The notes below the pieces were generated by a model that ran no database searches, was not told the origin of the DNA, and saw nothing but the letters and a program-made list of their open reading frames with translations. A program made the translations under genes and the position numbers. From positions 62,001-126,000 of the forward strand of contig NZ_CP117771.1 of the NCBI RefSeq assembly GCF_028623165.1: a DNA stretch of 64,000 bases, written 5' to 3'. The stretch is from Nostoc sp. UHCC 0926. Lineage in GTDB: Bacteria > Cyanobacteriota > Cyanobacteriia > Cyanobacteriales > Nostocaceae. This document shows positions 44,073 to 53,413 of the stretch, piece after piece. Position 1 is the stretch's first letter, and each line of letters opens with the position of its first letter.

Positions 44073-44820
44073 ATAAAAACCTTCCTAGAGTAAATAGTAG
44101 TTAAACATTATTAATACCATAAATATGTATTACTTTCGATATTCCGAGTTTTGACCTTCTACTTATTATCAAGCTTCTATCTAGCATTTATAAAATAGAT
44201 TGGTTTTTGTAATATTTTTTAATAATAATCGTTTTAATAGACATTGGACAAAAATTTTATAGCAAGTAATATGCTTGTAGTATTATACACAAAATTATTT
44301 AATATAGGGTTTATGCATTGACAAAATAACAAAATAGTCTATTAATAAATAGGGGTCGTCTACTTTCCAGGTATCGGACAATTAGGGACTTCCAAAGAAT
44401 AAAATATTCCTGCATAAATAATGATAATCACTATGATGGGGGAGTCATGGTACAGCTGATGGCTACGCCATAACTCCCTATTTTCTAGTGAATTTTCAGA
44501 TAAATGAAGCATACCTTTTTTGTTTTACACTACAGGCACAGACAAATCAAGATGAGGCTAAAAAATTGAGTCCAATTCTACAGTTTGGATCTCATCGCCC
44601 TCAAATTGCCGTGAGGTTTGTGCTGTCCTTGTAAAGGATATAAATTTGGCTTGTTTGCAGACATAATATTTTCCTTGTCTCAATTATCTCGAATCTGGTT
44701 TGACTTTTGAAGTCGTCAAATAGCCACCTCAAGAAATTGAAGAGAACCTTCTGTACAGATATCAGAGCTAATCAAATCATTTATGCAAAGTATCAGTCCC
44801 AAATTTAGCCATTAATTGAA
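44073..44820. promoter_or_regulatory. AT-rich leader upstream of the CIS operon with a duplicated element
   Basis: No gene is seen. The first 150 bp upstream of the CIS start (44073-44220) are very AT rich and should hold the operon promoter. From about 44221 a segment (TTTTAATAGACATTGG, GCAAGTAAT, GTA) is closely matched at 58445-58535, beside IS remnants, so it is a dispersed repeat. Around 44403-44482 there is a possible hairpin region with GGGGGAGTCATGG. The distal part (44500-44820) shows no coding potential. Confidence 0.45.
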
Positions 44821-45231
44821 TCATTCAAGTTGCCACAATTTAACTATGCCATCGTCTGCTGCGGTTGCAAACATCTTGCCATCGGGATGCTACACTCCAG
44901 ACATCCTTCTCCTTATCGTTATAAGTACAAGTGTTGGAAGCGTTAAAAACGCAACGACTTGTACTTGTAGGTCGGTTAGAAGAATTCTCCAAGTTCCATA
45001 CATAAACAGTACCCTTTGCTCCAGTAGTAGCCAGCAGCTTGCCATCTCGGCTAAAACTAATGCTTTTGACCTCACCTTGGTCTGTATTCCATATTTTAAA
45101 CTTTGTTAATTCCTTGTCCTCGCGTTGCACATTCCATACACCGACAGTGCCGTTTGCTCCAGCAGCAGCTAATCGTTGACTGTTGGGGCTAAAACTGGCG
45201 ATTTTGCTATCCTTGAGCCAACATCACCTCA
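44821..45231 (-). pseudogene. Remnant of a WD40-repeat protein
   Basis: On the minus strand, frames read SPNSQRLAAAGANGTVGVWN and EVKSISFSRDGKLLATTGAK, with TVYVWNLE, then after a frame change GKMFATAADDGIVKLWQLE and a stop at 44821. These are the last WD40 blades of a beta-propeller protein, broken by frameshift and internal degeneration. The upstream side is cut exactly where the cupin gene ends, so most of the original gene is missing. Confidence 0.7.
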
Positions 45232-45666
45232 TGCCGAGGGTAAGGTTCCAGGCGGTCCCAGAATTTCGTCGCCGATCTCGGTGGAAATGCGATCGAACAG
45301 CTCCATGTCCGGTGCTTCTGTCTCATCCTCTGTAGCAACTGCTGCGATTAGCCGAGCAAACCCACTTGGCGCAGCAACCACCAACCCGCGAGCTGGCTGA
45401 TCGCTGAGTGCAGCGACTACGTGGGGTGTGCCAGCAGGAATCAGGAAGCTTTCACCGGCATTCAGCACAACCTTGTTTTCACCCGCCCAGACCGTGAACT
45501 CCCCTTCTAGGACGTAGAGTTGTTCGGAATAGCGCGTGTGGCGATGGGGGGGTGTTTGTGTGCCGGGAAGAAAGTAGCCTTCGATCAGATCGTACTGACC
45601 TCCTGTAGTGGTGTGATCGGCAATGATGTTGAGGCGAGTGCCAAAAAGCCAGAGAGATTGTGCCAT
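45229..45666 (-). CDS. Cupin-domain protein
   Basis: A 145-residue single-domain cupin. The metal-binding motifs are visible: PPHRHTRYSEQLYVLEGEF (two His and one Glu) and GESFLIPAGTPHVVAAL. The C-terminal 40 residues are acidic. Such small cupins bind a metal and act as isomerases, oxygenases or sugar sensors; the substrate is unknown. The final codons join directly to WD40-derived DNA, suggesting the last few residues come from a recombination junction. Confidence 0.82.
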   Translation of the reverse strand: MAQSLWLFGTRLNIIADHTTTGGQYDLIEGYFLPGTQTPPHRHTRYSEQLYVLEGEFTVWAGENKVVLNAGESFLIPAGTPHVVAALSDQPARGLVVAAPSGFARLIAAVATEDETEAPDMELFDRISTEIGDEILGPPGTLPSA

Positions 45667-45739
45667 TAGATTGCTCCTGTTGATTAATTGCTTGCGTAAT
45701 CAGCTGTAATTTTAGTTGTGTGGTTAAAAACGAAGAAAC

Positions 45740-46318
45740 TTAATGACTTGCAGTGATAATAGCTGCCATCAACTGCTCAATTTTCCAGCGATGCCTGCGG
45801 CGGGCTACGCCTACGCTATATCGAATTCCATTAATAAATAGTGCTGGGGCAGCCGTTACTCCACTGTTTAATCCACTTTGAATATCTTCATTGATGCGAT
45901 CAATGTAGACTTTTTTGGATATATCTTGCAGAAATTGGGAAATATCAAGTCCTAGATTATTGGCATACTCCACCAGATAGCCGTTTCCCAACTCTTGTTG
46001 ATGGCTGAACAGCATTTCATGCATTGGCCAAAATTGACCTTGGACAGCAGCCGCTTCAGCAGCTTCAGCCGCACGTTGAGCATGAGAATGAATCTGTACC
46101 TGTGGAAAATGACGGAAAATGAAACACAAATAATTCTCCCCCAAAGAAACACTAAGCTGTCGTCCAATGACTTTAATCAGCCTGTAAACGTCCGCACTTT
46201 GAGAACATTCATAGTCCCCATACATCACCAGCACTACTGTGGCATTCAGCACACCTTTTATGTGATCTTGTGTTGAAGGTGGGACGAATAACAAACTGCG
46301 AACGCGGTCAAAACTCAC
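45740..46318 (-). CDS. DsbA/thioredoxin-fold protein lacking the second active-site cysteine
   Basis: A 192-residue DsbA-like protein of the type with LFVPPSTQDHIKGVLNATVV at the start. The usual active site C-P-x-C is replaced: YGDYECSQSADVY retains the first Cys only. The middle carries FRHFPQVQIHSHAQRAAEA, the family H-x-A helix, and the end carries TAAPALFINGIRYS, the cis-Pro loop. There is no signal peptide, so it probably acts in the cytosol. The C-terminal region contains an inserted palindromic repeat (VGVARRRHRW). A second, truncated copy lies at 56883-57311. Loss of the second Cys suggests a monothiol or non-redox role. Confidence 0.82.
   Translation of the reverse strand: MSFDRVRSLLFVPPSTQDHIKGVLNATVVLVMYGDYECSQSADVYRLIKVIGRQLSVSLGENYLCFIFRHFPQVQIHSHAQRAAEAAEAAAVQGQFWPMHEMLFSHQQELGNGYLVEYANNLGLDISQFLQDISKKVYIDRINEDIQSGLNSGVTAAPALFINGIRYSVGVARRRHRWKIEQLMAAIITASH
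45790..45817. repeat. Palindromic repeat within the DsbA-like gene
   Basis: CGGCGGGCTACGCCTACGCT is the same element as at 1275-1301, here in frame inside coding DNA and encoding VGVARR. The protein frame continues through it. Confidence 0.6.
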
Positions 46319-46585
46319 TGATACCTCCGACGGTTGTATGCTCGTCGCCAGTGCTGAATAGACAACCCTCTTTCTACTTTATTTGTGTAAAAGAAACTTA
46401 TATCTTGCAACTAAATTGCTATCAATGTTTGCCTGAATTAAATATATACAATTAACTCTAACTTGTCGTCCCCTAGAAGTTGAAACTTTTGCTCAATAGA
46501 GTGATTGATAAAGCAGTCCATCTCAATATCTAAGGTTGGCTCCAACTAAAGTTGGAATCTAAATTTGAACTTTAGTACAACTTCC

Positions 46586-47215
46586 TTACAAATTGACAAT
46601 CCCTCGTTTAACAGCAATAATCACGGCTTGAGTGCGATCGTTGACTCCCAACTTACTTAAAATTCGATTAACGTGAGATTTGACGGTGCTTTCACTGATA
46701 CTCAAAGTAGTGCTAATTTCTAAATTACTCATTCCTTGCGCCATTAAACGGAGTACATCTAGCTCTCGCTCACTCAGTTCTGGATTGCTCATCCTTTGCA
46801 CCAGTTTTGCCCCGACAGCTGGTGGAATATACTGCTGACCGCGATGAATTGTGCGAATGGCACTCAGAAGTTCGTTGGGTTTAGCATCTTTGAGCAAATA
46901 TCCTTTAGCGCCTGCCTGTAATCCGCGATAAATATCTTCATCACCATCATAGGTAGTTAGCACAACAATTCGAGCCGCTTTAAATTCAGCACAAATAGCA
47001 GTAATGGCTTCAACTCCTGCTATCTGGGGCATTCGTAAATCCATTAGCGTTACATCTGGTTGGTATTCACGAAAGAGAGCGAGCGCCTGTTGTCCATCTT
47101 CTGCTTGAGCAATCACTGTCATCTCTGGATCACGGTTAATGATGGTTGTCAATCCTTGCCTGACAATGGAATGATCGTCAACAATCAGAACCCGAATATT
47201 CGTTGATTGGCTCAT
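46586..47215 (-). CDS. NarL/LuxR-family response regulator
   Basis: A 209-residue two-component regulator. The receiver domain (1-120) has DD13-14, phosphoacceptor D59 in LMDLRMP, and K near LLKDAKP. The C-terminal LuxR-type helix-turn-helix lies at about 145-209 (SERELDVLRLMAQGMSNLEI, STVKSHVNRILSKLGV). It should bind DNA when phosphorylated by the large kinase encoded 70 bp upstream in the same orientation, whose NarX-type histidine kinase core suits this regulator class. The target genes are unknown; the neighbouring DsbA-like and cupin genes are candidates by position. Confidence 0.93.
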   Translation of the reverse strand: MSQSTNIRVLIVDDHSIVRQGLTTIINRDPEMTVIAQAEDGQQALALFREYQPDVTLMDLRMPQIAGVEAITAICAEFKAARIVVLTTYDGDEDIYRGLQAGAKGYLLKDAKPNELLSAIRTIHRGQQYIPPAVGAKLVQRMSNPELSERELDVLRLMAQGMSNLEISTTLSISESTVKSHVNRILSKLGVNDRTQAVIIAVKRGIVNL

Positions 47216-47284
47216 AATTATGAAGAATTAGAAATTGAGCTACTACAGGTTACGTTTGTAACCAGTGCATTTCTAATAATATTC

Positions 47285-50200
47285 TCACTCTCGATTTACA
47301 ATGACAACAATTTCTGTTCCTTGCCCAGGTTGGCTCTGAATATTCAGTTGCGCTCCAATATGTTCTGCCCTCTCGCTCATTCCCAGCAATCCAAATCCGC
47401 CAACAGATGGGATCGTACCAACCCCAAAACCTCGTCCATCGTCTTTAACGCGTAGAATACATTGGGCATTGTCATATACCAACTCAACACGAATTTCCGC
47501 AGCATCAGCGTATTTTATGGCATTGGTTAATGCTTCCTGTCCAATTCGTAGTAAGTTATTTTCAACCTCAGATGGCAGGTAATAGGCTGTGCCTTTGATT
47601 TCGTAGATTAGAGCGGTATCGGCAGCAGCTCTCATTTGAGTCACAAGGCGATGAAGGGCACTATGTAAATTGCCATCCTCCAATAGCTGAGGACGAAGCG
47701 CTACCACCGATCGACGCGCCTCAGCAAGTCCGGTTCGTGCTAGTTCATCAATTATTTCCAGGTGTGCCTGTGTCGCTTCTATATCGTCCGCTAGCACTTG
47801 CGTTGCAGCTCCTACTTGAACAAGAATGCCTGTGAAGGACTGGGCTAGCGTATCGTGAATTTCTCGTGCCATGCGGTTGCGTTCTTCCAGAATTGAGGCG
47901 GCTTCGGCACGTTTGCGATCGCTAATGTCTGTGACAAGACCATAGTATCCTTTCACTTGAGCATTGGGACTAAAATCAGGGATGAAGGTCGTACTGATAT
48001 ACTTTTTACCAAACGGATAGGAAATTTCTGCCTCATAGGTTGTAATTTGGCCTGCTTGCGCTTGATTGATGTACGGTTCAGCAATTTGATAAGCCGCCTC
48101 ACCTAAGAGTTCACGCACAGACTTGCCCAAAATTTGATCTCGACTATACCTAAACCAGACCTCATAAGTCCGATTGACAAACTGATAGTGTCCATTTGCA
48201 TCCACATAGCTGATCAAAGCAGGTAGAGCGTTGGTGATCAGCTGTAATTCCTGTTCTCGTTCGCGCAGTGCTGCTTCACTTTTCTGTAAAGCCGCTGTTC
48301 GTTGGGCTACCTGTTGCTCTAAGGTGCGGTTATAGTCGGCTAGCAGTCGCTCGGCTTGTCTCCGCTCCGTGATGTCTTGAACAGCAGTAATCGAATAAGC
48401 CACGTTGCCCTGCTCATCAAATACTGGAGTTCCCCATGCCTCAACTGGAATTGTTACGTTATTTCGGCGAATTTCTGCATCGTCGATCCTAGTGTGTTCG
48501 CCCCTCAACGCCCGCATTACTGGCAGTTTCTCAGTTGGATACTTTTGATCCGTTCCTGCTAAATAAATTTGATAAACCTCTGAGATTTGATCCAGTGTTA
48601 CAGAAGGATCAATCCCTTTGCCCAATAGCTGAATTGCCCGTTGATTGAAGTAGTAAGGATTACCTACCGCATCCATGATTCCAATTCCTATTGGAATCGC
48701 TTCTAGAAACTGAGCTATCTTACTTTCGCTCCCACGGAGCGTTGAATAAAGTTTGGCATTTTTGATCGCAATAGCTGCCTGGGATGATAACAGATTCAAA
48801 ACCTGCGATCGCTCTGGTGTAAATGCTCCAGATGCTAATTTATTTTCTAGATACAACACGCCCACGAGCTTACCTTGATTGAGCAGAGGCAAACATAAAA
48901 TTGATTGAGTTTGATTCTGTTGAATATATGGCTCATTAATAAAATTACCTTCACGAGTAGCATTATTTAAGATGACAGATTCATGAGTACGAATAACATA
49001 ATTAATAATTGATTCAGGTAGATGATTTGCAGTTGGGATAGATTGCAGCACTTGTGTAGCATAGACATTCTCACCCTCATTAAGTTCACTAGACGCTTCA
49101 ATCACCCATTTTCCTGAGTTTTCTAAAATCAGAGAACCTGTTTGTGCGCCAGCATTTTCGATTAAAATCTTCATCAAGGAACTGAGTAGCTTATCCAGTT
49201 CAATTTCACTCGAAATCGCAAGGGAAGCTTTCATCACCGCAGCTAAGTCGAAAGCAATGGGTGAGTGATTAGAGGGGGTGACAGAAGTTTTGTGGATTGG
49301 CGTGTGAGCCATGCCCGACGGCTGAGGAAAGAACTGTGGGTAGCGAGTTTCTAAATCTTTCACCTTCGCCGTTGCTCCCCAGCGATCGTAGCAGTAGTGT
49401 GCCTCTTTCATATAGGTTTGGGCAAACTTTCCCCTACCACGAGACAGGTAAAATTTGGCAGCTAATTCATAGGCTAAGGCTTCTTCTTGCAGATACTCAT
49501 TGTCTCTGGCACCTTGAATTGCTTGTTCGTACAACTCTTCTGCCTCAAGCAACTGACCTAAAACTCGTGCAATCTCTGCTTCCACCAAATGATATTTATG
49601 CAAATAATTCATTGGCGCATAAGCTGCCCATTGCTTCATCTTCTCCTGGCTAACCACAACTTTTTCCAGGATCTTCTCCTGCGCTTGAGTGCTGTTATCA
49701 AAATAGGTTACAAGTCTTGCCAGAGAATCATAGAGATAGTACAAAGGCTCAAGGGGTGTGCCTGTTAGTCGGATCAAATAACTTCCTGCTAGGGTTGCGT
49801 TTTCAACGGCTTGAGCATATTCAGAAAATAGGTAGCATAGGAAAAGTTTGTTGAAATATACAGCAAAGATGGTGCTTCCATTATTTGCTGCTTCGTACAT
49901 TTGCAGTTCATTATTCTCATTGTAGGATTCGCCAATGAGACAAGTTGGATTGACCGAGCATCCCATCAAATTTAGGATAGCTTGTCGAAATATTTGATTC
50001 CATGCGTGTGCCGTTTCCTGTTTGATTTGATGGATTGCTTCACCATAGGTTACCATATCGCGTTCAACCTCTACGAGTTCTTTCCCATTGGCGTAGGATT
50101 GAAAGCAGTAAGTATAAGCGCAATAGGCAGCAAACTCTAAATCTCCAGTTTCTAGACCACTTTGATAGCCTTCTAGTAATGGCTTCAATATAACTCTTGC

Positions 50201-53200
50201 ATGTTCTTTCCAGTGGATTATGAAGTTATTGACGATGTTCAAAGTCCTAGCTTTGAGTGAATGAGAGTTCGACTGTGACAACATTCCTAAAGCAAGCTGT
50301 CCAAACTGGTAGCCAGACTCTATGTTTCCGACCAGCCCGCAAAGAATTAAACCAAAATTGGCATACGCAAAGGGAGACACAAACGCATTGCCATACTGGA
50401 TTGACAAGTTGACCTGTTTAGCCACAAGTAGAGGCATCAAATTAGGAGCAGCAATATAGGCAGTAATCGCTATTTTTGATAGGATTTGCATCGCTGCTAA
50501 TTTGTCTGGCTCAGTCATTTCCGGCAAATGGATCAAGTCCGTAATCTGTTTCTCACTAAAGAGCGATGTGATTGCGTCTAGTTCAAGCTGAATATTTAAC
50601 TGACTGGGCGTTTCGGGAAAATTGATCCGCAGTTGCTGCAAAACTTGCAATCCAGTGTTGATTGCTTCTAATAGCTGGTTCTGTGCGATGTAGGTTTGAA
50701 TTTTGACTTCGTAAACTTTCACGATGTCGAGAATAGTCTTGGCTGATTGTAGAACGATCGCCACCCAGTATTCTACCTGCTCAAAATCGCCACATAAATA
50801 CGCGACTTCTGTTGTTTCTAAATATAACTCTAATGTCAAGTCATAGTTTGTTTGCCAGCTAGAAGCTGCTAGCCAAACTCTTGCTGTGGCTAAATATTTT
50901 TGAGCCATACTATAGGCGATCGCGGCTTTTGCTTTCTGTCCTGCGATTAAATTTAATCTAGCAATTTCATTGCGTTCTGGTTGCTCTGCGACAAGCTCAA
51001 TTCCGTGATTAAGATGATCGACAATTTCAAACAGTCGGTCTGATAGTCGCTCTGGCAAAGTTTTTCCAAGGAGATTGCGACCAATTTGTAAATGAGCAAT
51101 TTGTTTTTGCGACTCATCGATTAATGTGTATGAGGCTTGTTGCACGCGATCGTGCAAGAACTTATACTCTTCAATCAACAAGTCCTCATCTAATTCAGAT
51201 AGGGGTTGAATGAATTCACCTTGTATGGCTGCCAGTAAATCCAGGAAAACCGTTTTAGGTGATTTCTCACAAACAATCGATAGCGTCTCTAAATTAAATT
51301 CAGCCCCGACACAAGCGGCTAAACGGAGAATTTGCTGTGTGACATCTGGTAGTTTCTTTAGCTTAATCAGCATCAACTCCACGACGTTATCGGTGATATC
51401 TTGGGCTTGGATCTGAGCTATGTTCCACTGCCAACTTAAGTTTTCAGCATCAAAGGTCAATAAATTTTCGCTATGCAGCATTCTCAAAAATTCACTGACA
51501 AAGAAGGGATTACCCTCAGTTTTACGCAACACCAACTCAGCTAACGCATGAACGGTGTCTGCATTCCGATGTAGCGTCTCGGCAATTAACTGACTCAATG
51601 GCTCAAGCGTTAATGGTGTTAGGATAATTTCCTGAAGCATTGCCCCTTGTTTTCGCAGTCTCTCTAGCATTAATGCTAATGGATGCGTTGGATTTACTTC
51701 ATTATCTCGATAGGCTCCAATCAAAAATAGTGATTTGGTTTGCTCATCCAGCAGCATCAACTCGATTAACTTCAGCGTTGCTGAGTCTACCCACTGCAAA
51801 TCATCTAAGAAGATCGCAAGGGGATGTGACTCTGAACAAAACACCTGCACAAACTGCTGAAAAACTCGATGAAAGCGATTTTCAGCTTCAGTTGCTCCAA
51901 CTTCTGGTACAGGTGGCTGCTTGCCGATAATTAATTCAACTTCCGGGATCACATCAATGATGATTTGTCCGTTGTTTCCCAAAGCTGTAAGTAAGAGCGA
52001 TCGCCACTGTTGTACTTGTTCGTCTGGTTCACTGAGCAATTGCTGCACCAATTTTTGCAGAGCATCTGCGATCGCGCTGTAGGGAATATTGCGCTGAAAT
52101 TGATCAAATTTACCAGAGATAAAATAGCCGCGCTTTTGTGTAATTGGTTTATAGATTTCCTGCACTAACGCAGATTTCCCAATGCCAGCATAGCCAGATA
52201 CTAACATCATTTCGACTTGGAATTTTGGTTTGCCTCTTTGTTCCCTTTGTGAAGTTGTTTCTGAATTGTTTGGTAAAGCAGCAACGTGATTTTCTTCTGG
52301 ACACGCTACGCGATCAAACGCCGCCAGTAACATTGCAACTTCCTTGTCCCGTCCATACAGTTTTTGGGGAATTTGAAACTGACTCGAAGCGTCTTGAAGC
52401 GCCAGTTGAATACTAGAGATTTGACCGATTTCTTTTAATTGGTCAGCACAGATTTCTAAATCCGCTTTAATGCCCCAGGCACTCTGATAGCGTTCTTCTG
52501 CATTTTTCGCCATCAGTTTCAGAATTATATCTGAAACTGGCTTGGGAATCGTTGTATTTATTTCATCAGGTGGAATAGGATGTTTGGCAATATGACAATG
52601 GACTAGCTCAAGTATATCTCTGGTGGGAAACGGCAGATGTCCGGTTAGCAGTTCGTAGAATGTCACACCAAGGGAGTAAAAATCTGTGCGGTAATCGAGT
52701 AAACGGTTCATTCGCCCGGTTTGCTCTGGAGATAGGTATGCGAGTGTCCCTTCTAAAACATGAGGACTTTTGAAAGTCGGATTCGTGCGGTTAAATTGGG
52801 TGGCAATTCCAAAGTCAATAATTTTGACAACGCCAGTATCCAGATTGAGGACTATGTTTCCAGGGTTGATATCTTTATGAATGACATTGGCTGCATGGAT
52901 TCTGCCCAGAATGTCGCTTATAGCGATCGCAACACCGAGAAAAGTGGATAAGGGCATGGGGCAAAAGATATCTGGGCGCTTGTGCATCCATTGCTCTAGG
53001 GACTCTCCGCCAAAATCTTCTAAAAGAATCATCAGAGTGCGTTGATAATCCTGCTGGCTGTATGCCTTGATAACTCCTTCTAAATTTAGGGAGCGGGTAA
53101 TTTTATATTCCTGTCTGTAGCGAGTCAGTTCTTGGGAAGAGGGATAATCAAGCTTTAGCATTTTGACGATGATGGCTACTCCATCGTCTCTGATGCCTCG

Positions 53201-53296
53201 ATACACTAGAGAATTAGAACTTTCGTATATCTTGTCCTGGATGGCAATACCAGGTAGAGCAATCATAAAGTTTCTCCGAAGAGTATGATCTGGCAT
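47285..53296 (-). CDS. Giant multidomain kinase: Ser/Thr kinase, AAA ATPase, GAF, PAS, histidine kinase
   Basis: A 2003-residue signalling protein. Residues about 10-275 form a Hanks-type Ser/Thr kinase with HKDINPGN (139-146) and DFGIA (about 160). Residues about 300-600 hold an ATPase domain with GYAGIGKS (369-376) and FLDDLQWVDSATLKLIELM. A long helical, TPR-like region spans about 600-1290. A GAF domain occupies about 1350-1510, and PAS domains about 1520-1640 and 1670-1790. The end is a HisKA_3 dimerisation region with EIHDTLAQSF (His1814) and a HATPase domain (LRVKDDGRGFGVG). This architecture is common in cyanobacteria (dual Ser/Thr and His kinase). It most likely phosphorylates the response regulator downstream. 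Confidence 0.93.
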   Translation of the reverse strand: MPDHTLRRNFMIALPGIAIQDKIYESSNSLVYRGIRDDGVAIIVKMLKLDYPSSQELTRYRQEYKITRSLNLEGVIKAYSQQDYQRTLMILLEDFGGESLEQWMHKRPDIFCPMPLSTFLGVAIAISDILGRIHAANVIHKDINPGNIVLNLDTGVVKIIDFGIATQFNRTNPTFKSPHVLEGTLAYLSPEQTGRMNRLLDYRTDFYSLGVTFYELLTGHLPFPTRDILELVHCHIAKHPIPPDEINTTIPKPVSDIILKLMAKNAEERYQSAWGIKADLEICADQLKEIGQISSIQLALQDASSQFQIPQKLYGRDKEVAMLLAAFDRVACPEENHVAALPNNSETTSQREQRGKPKFQVEMMLVSGYAGIGKSALVQEIYKPITQKRGYFISGKFDQFQRNIPYSAIADALQKLVQQLLSEPDEQVQQWRSLLLTALGNNGQIIIDVIPEVELIIGKQPPVPEVGATEAENRFHRVFQQFVQVFCSESHPLAIFLDDLQWVDSATLKLIELMLLDEQTKSLFLIGAYRDNEVNPTHPLALMLERLRKQGAMLQEIILTPLTLEPLSQLIAETLHRNADTVHALAELVLRKTEGNPFFVSEFLRMLHSENLLTFDAENLSWQWNIAQIQAQDITDNVVELMLIKLKKLPDVTQQILRLAACVGAEFNLETLSIVCEKSPKTVFLDLLAAIQGEFIQPLSELDEDLLIEEYKFLHDRVQQASYTLIDESQKQIAHLQIGRNLLGKTLPERLSDRLFEIVDHLNHGIELVAEQPERNEIARLNLIAGQKAKAAIAYSMAQKYLATARVWLAASSWQTNYDLTLELYLETTEVAYLCGDFEQVEYWVAIVLQSAKTILDIVKVYEVKIQTYIAQNQLLEAINTGLQVLQQLRINFPETPSQLNIQLELDAITSLFSEKQITDLIHLPEMTEPDKLAAMQILSKIAITAYIAAPNLMPLLVAKQVNLSIQYGNAFVSPFAYANFGLILCGLVGNIESGYQFGQLALGMLSQSNSHSLKARTLNIVNNFIIHWKEHARVILKPLLEGYQSGLETGDLEFAAYCAYTYCFQSYANGKELVEVERDMVTYGEAIHQIKQETAHAWNQIFRQAILNLMGCSVNPTCLIGESYNENNELQMYEAANNGSTIFAVYFNKLFLCYLFSEYAQAVENATLAGSYLIRLTGTPLEPLYYLYDSLARLVTYFDNSTQAQEKILEKVVVSQEKMKQWAAYAPMNYLHKYHLVEAEIARVLGQLLEAEELYEQAIQGARDNEYLQEEALAYELAAKFYLSRGRGKFAQTYMKEAHYCYDRWGATAKVKDLETRYPQFFPQPSGMAHTPIHKTSVTPSNHSPIAFDLAAVMKASLAISSEIELDKLLSSLMKILIENAGAQTGSLILENSGKWVIEASSELNEGENVYATQVLQSIPTANHLPESIINYVIRTHESVILNNATREGNFINEPYIQQNQTQSILCLPLLNQGKLVGVLYLENKLASGAFTPERSQVLNLLSSQAAIAIKNAKLYSTLRGSESKIAQFLEAIPIGIGIMDAVGNPYYFNQRAIQLLGKGIDPSVTLDQISEVYQIYLAGTDQKYPTEKLPVMRALRGEHTRIDDAEIRRNNVTIPVEAWGTPVFDEQGNVAYSITAVQDITERRQAERLLADYNRTLEQQVAQRTAALQKSEAALREREQELQLITNALPALISYVDANGHYQFVNRTYEVWFRYSRDQILGKSVRELLGEAAYQIAEPYINQAQAGQITTYEAEISYPFGKKYISTTFIPDFSPNAQVKGYYGLVTDISDRKRAEAASILEERNRMAREIHDTLAQSFTGILVQVGAATQVLADDIEATQAHLEIIDELARTGLAEARRSVVALRPQLLEDGNLHSALHRLVTQMRAAADTALIYEIKGTAYYLPSEVENNLLRIGQEALTNAIKYADAAEIRVELVYDNAQCILRVKDDGRGFGVGTIPSVGGFGLLGMSERAEHIGAQLNIQSQPGQGTEIVVIVNRE

Positions 53297-53413
53297 ACCT
53301 CAAACTATACAGCAATTATCATTCCGAAAATAATTACTTACTGGTTGGCAATACCTTCGCCAAAAAAAAGAGTATGAAGAGAGAAAGGGGAGCATCTCAC
53401 TTTTTGAAATGGC

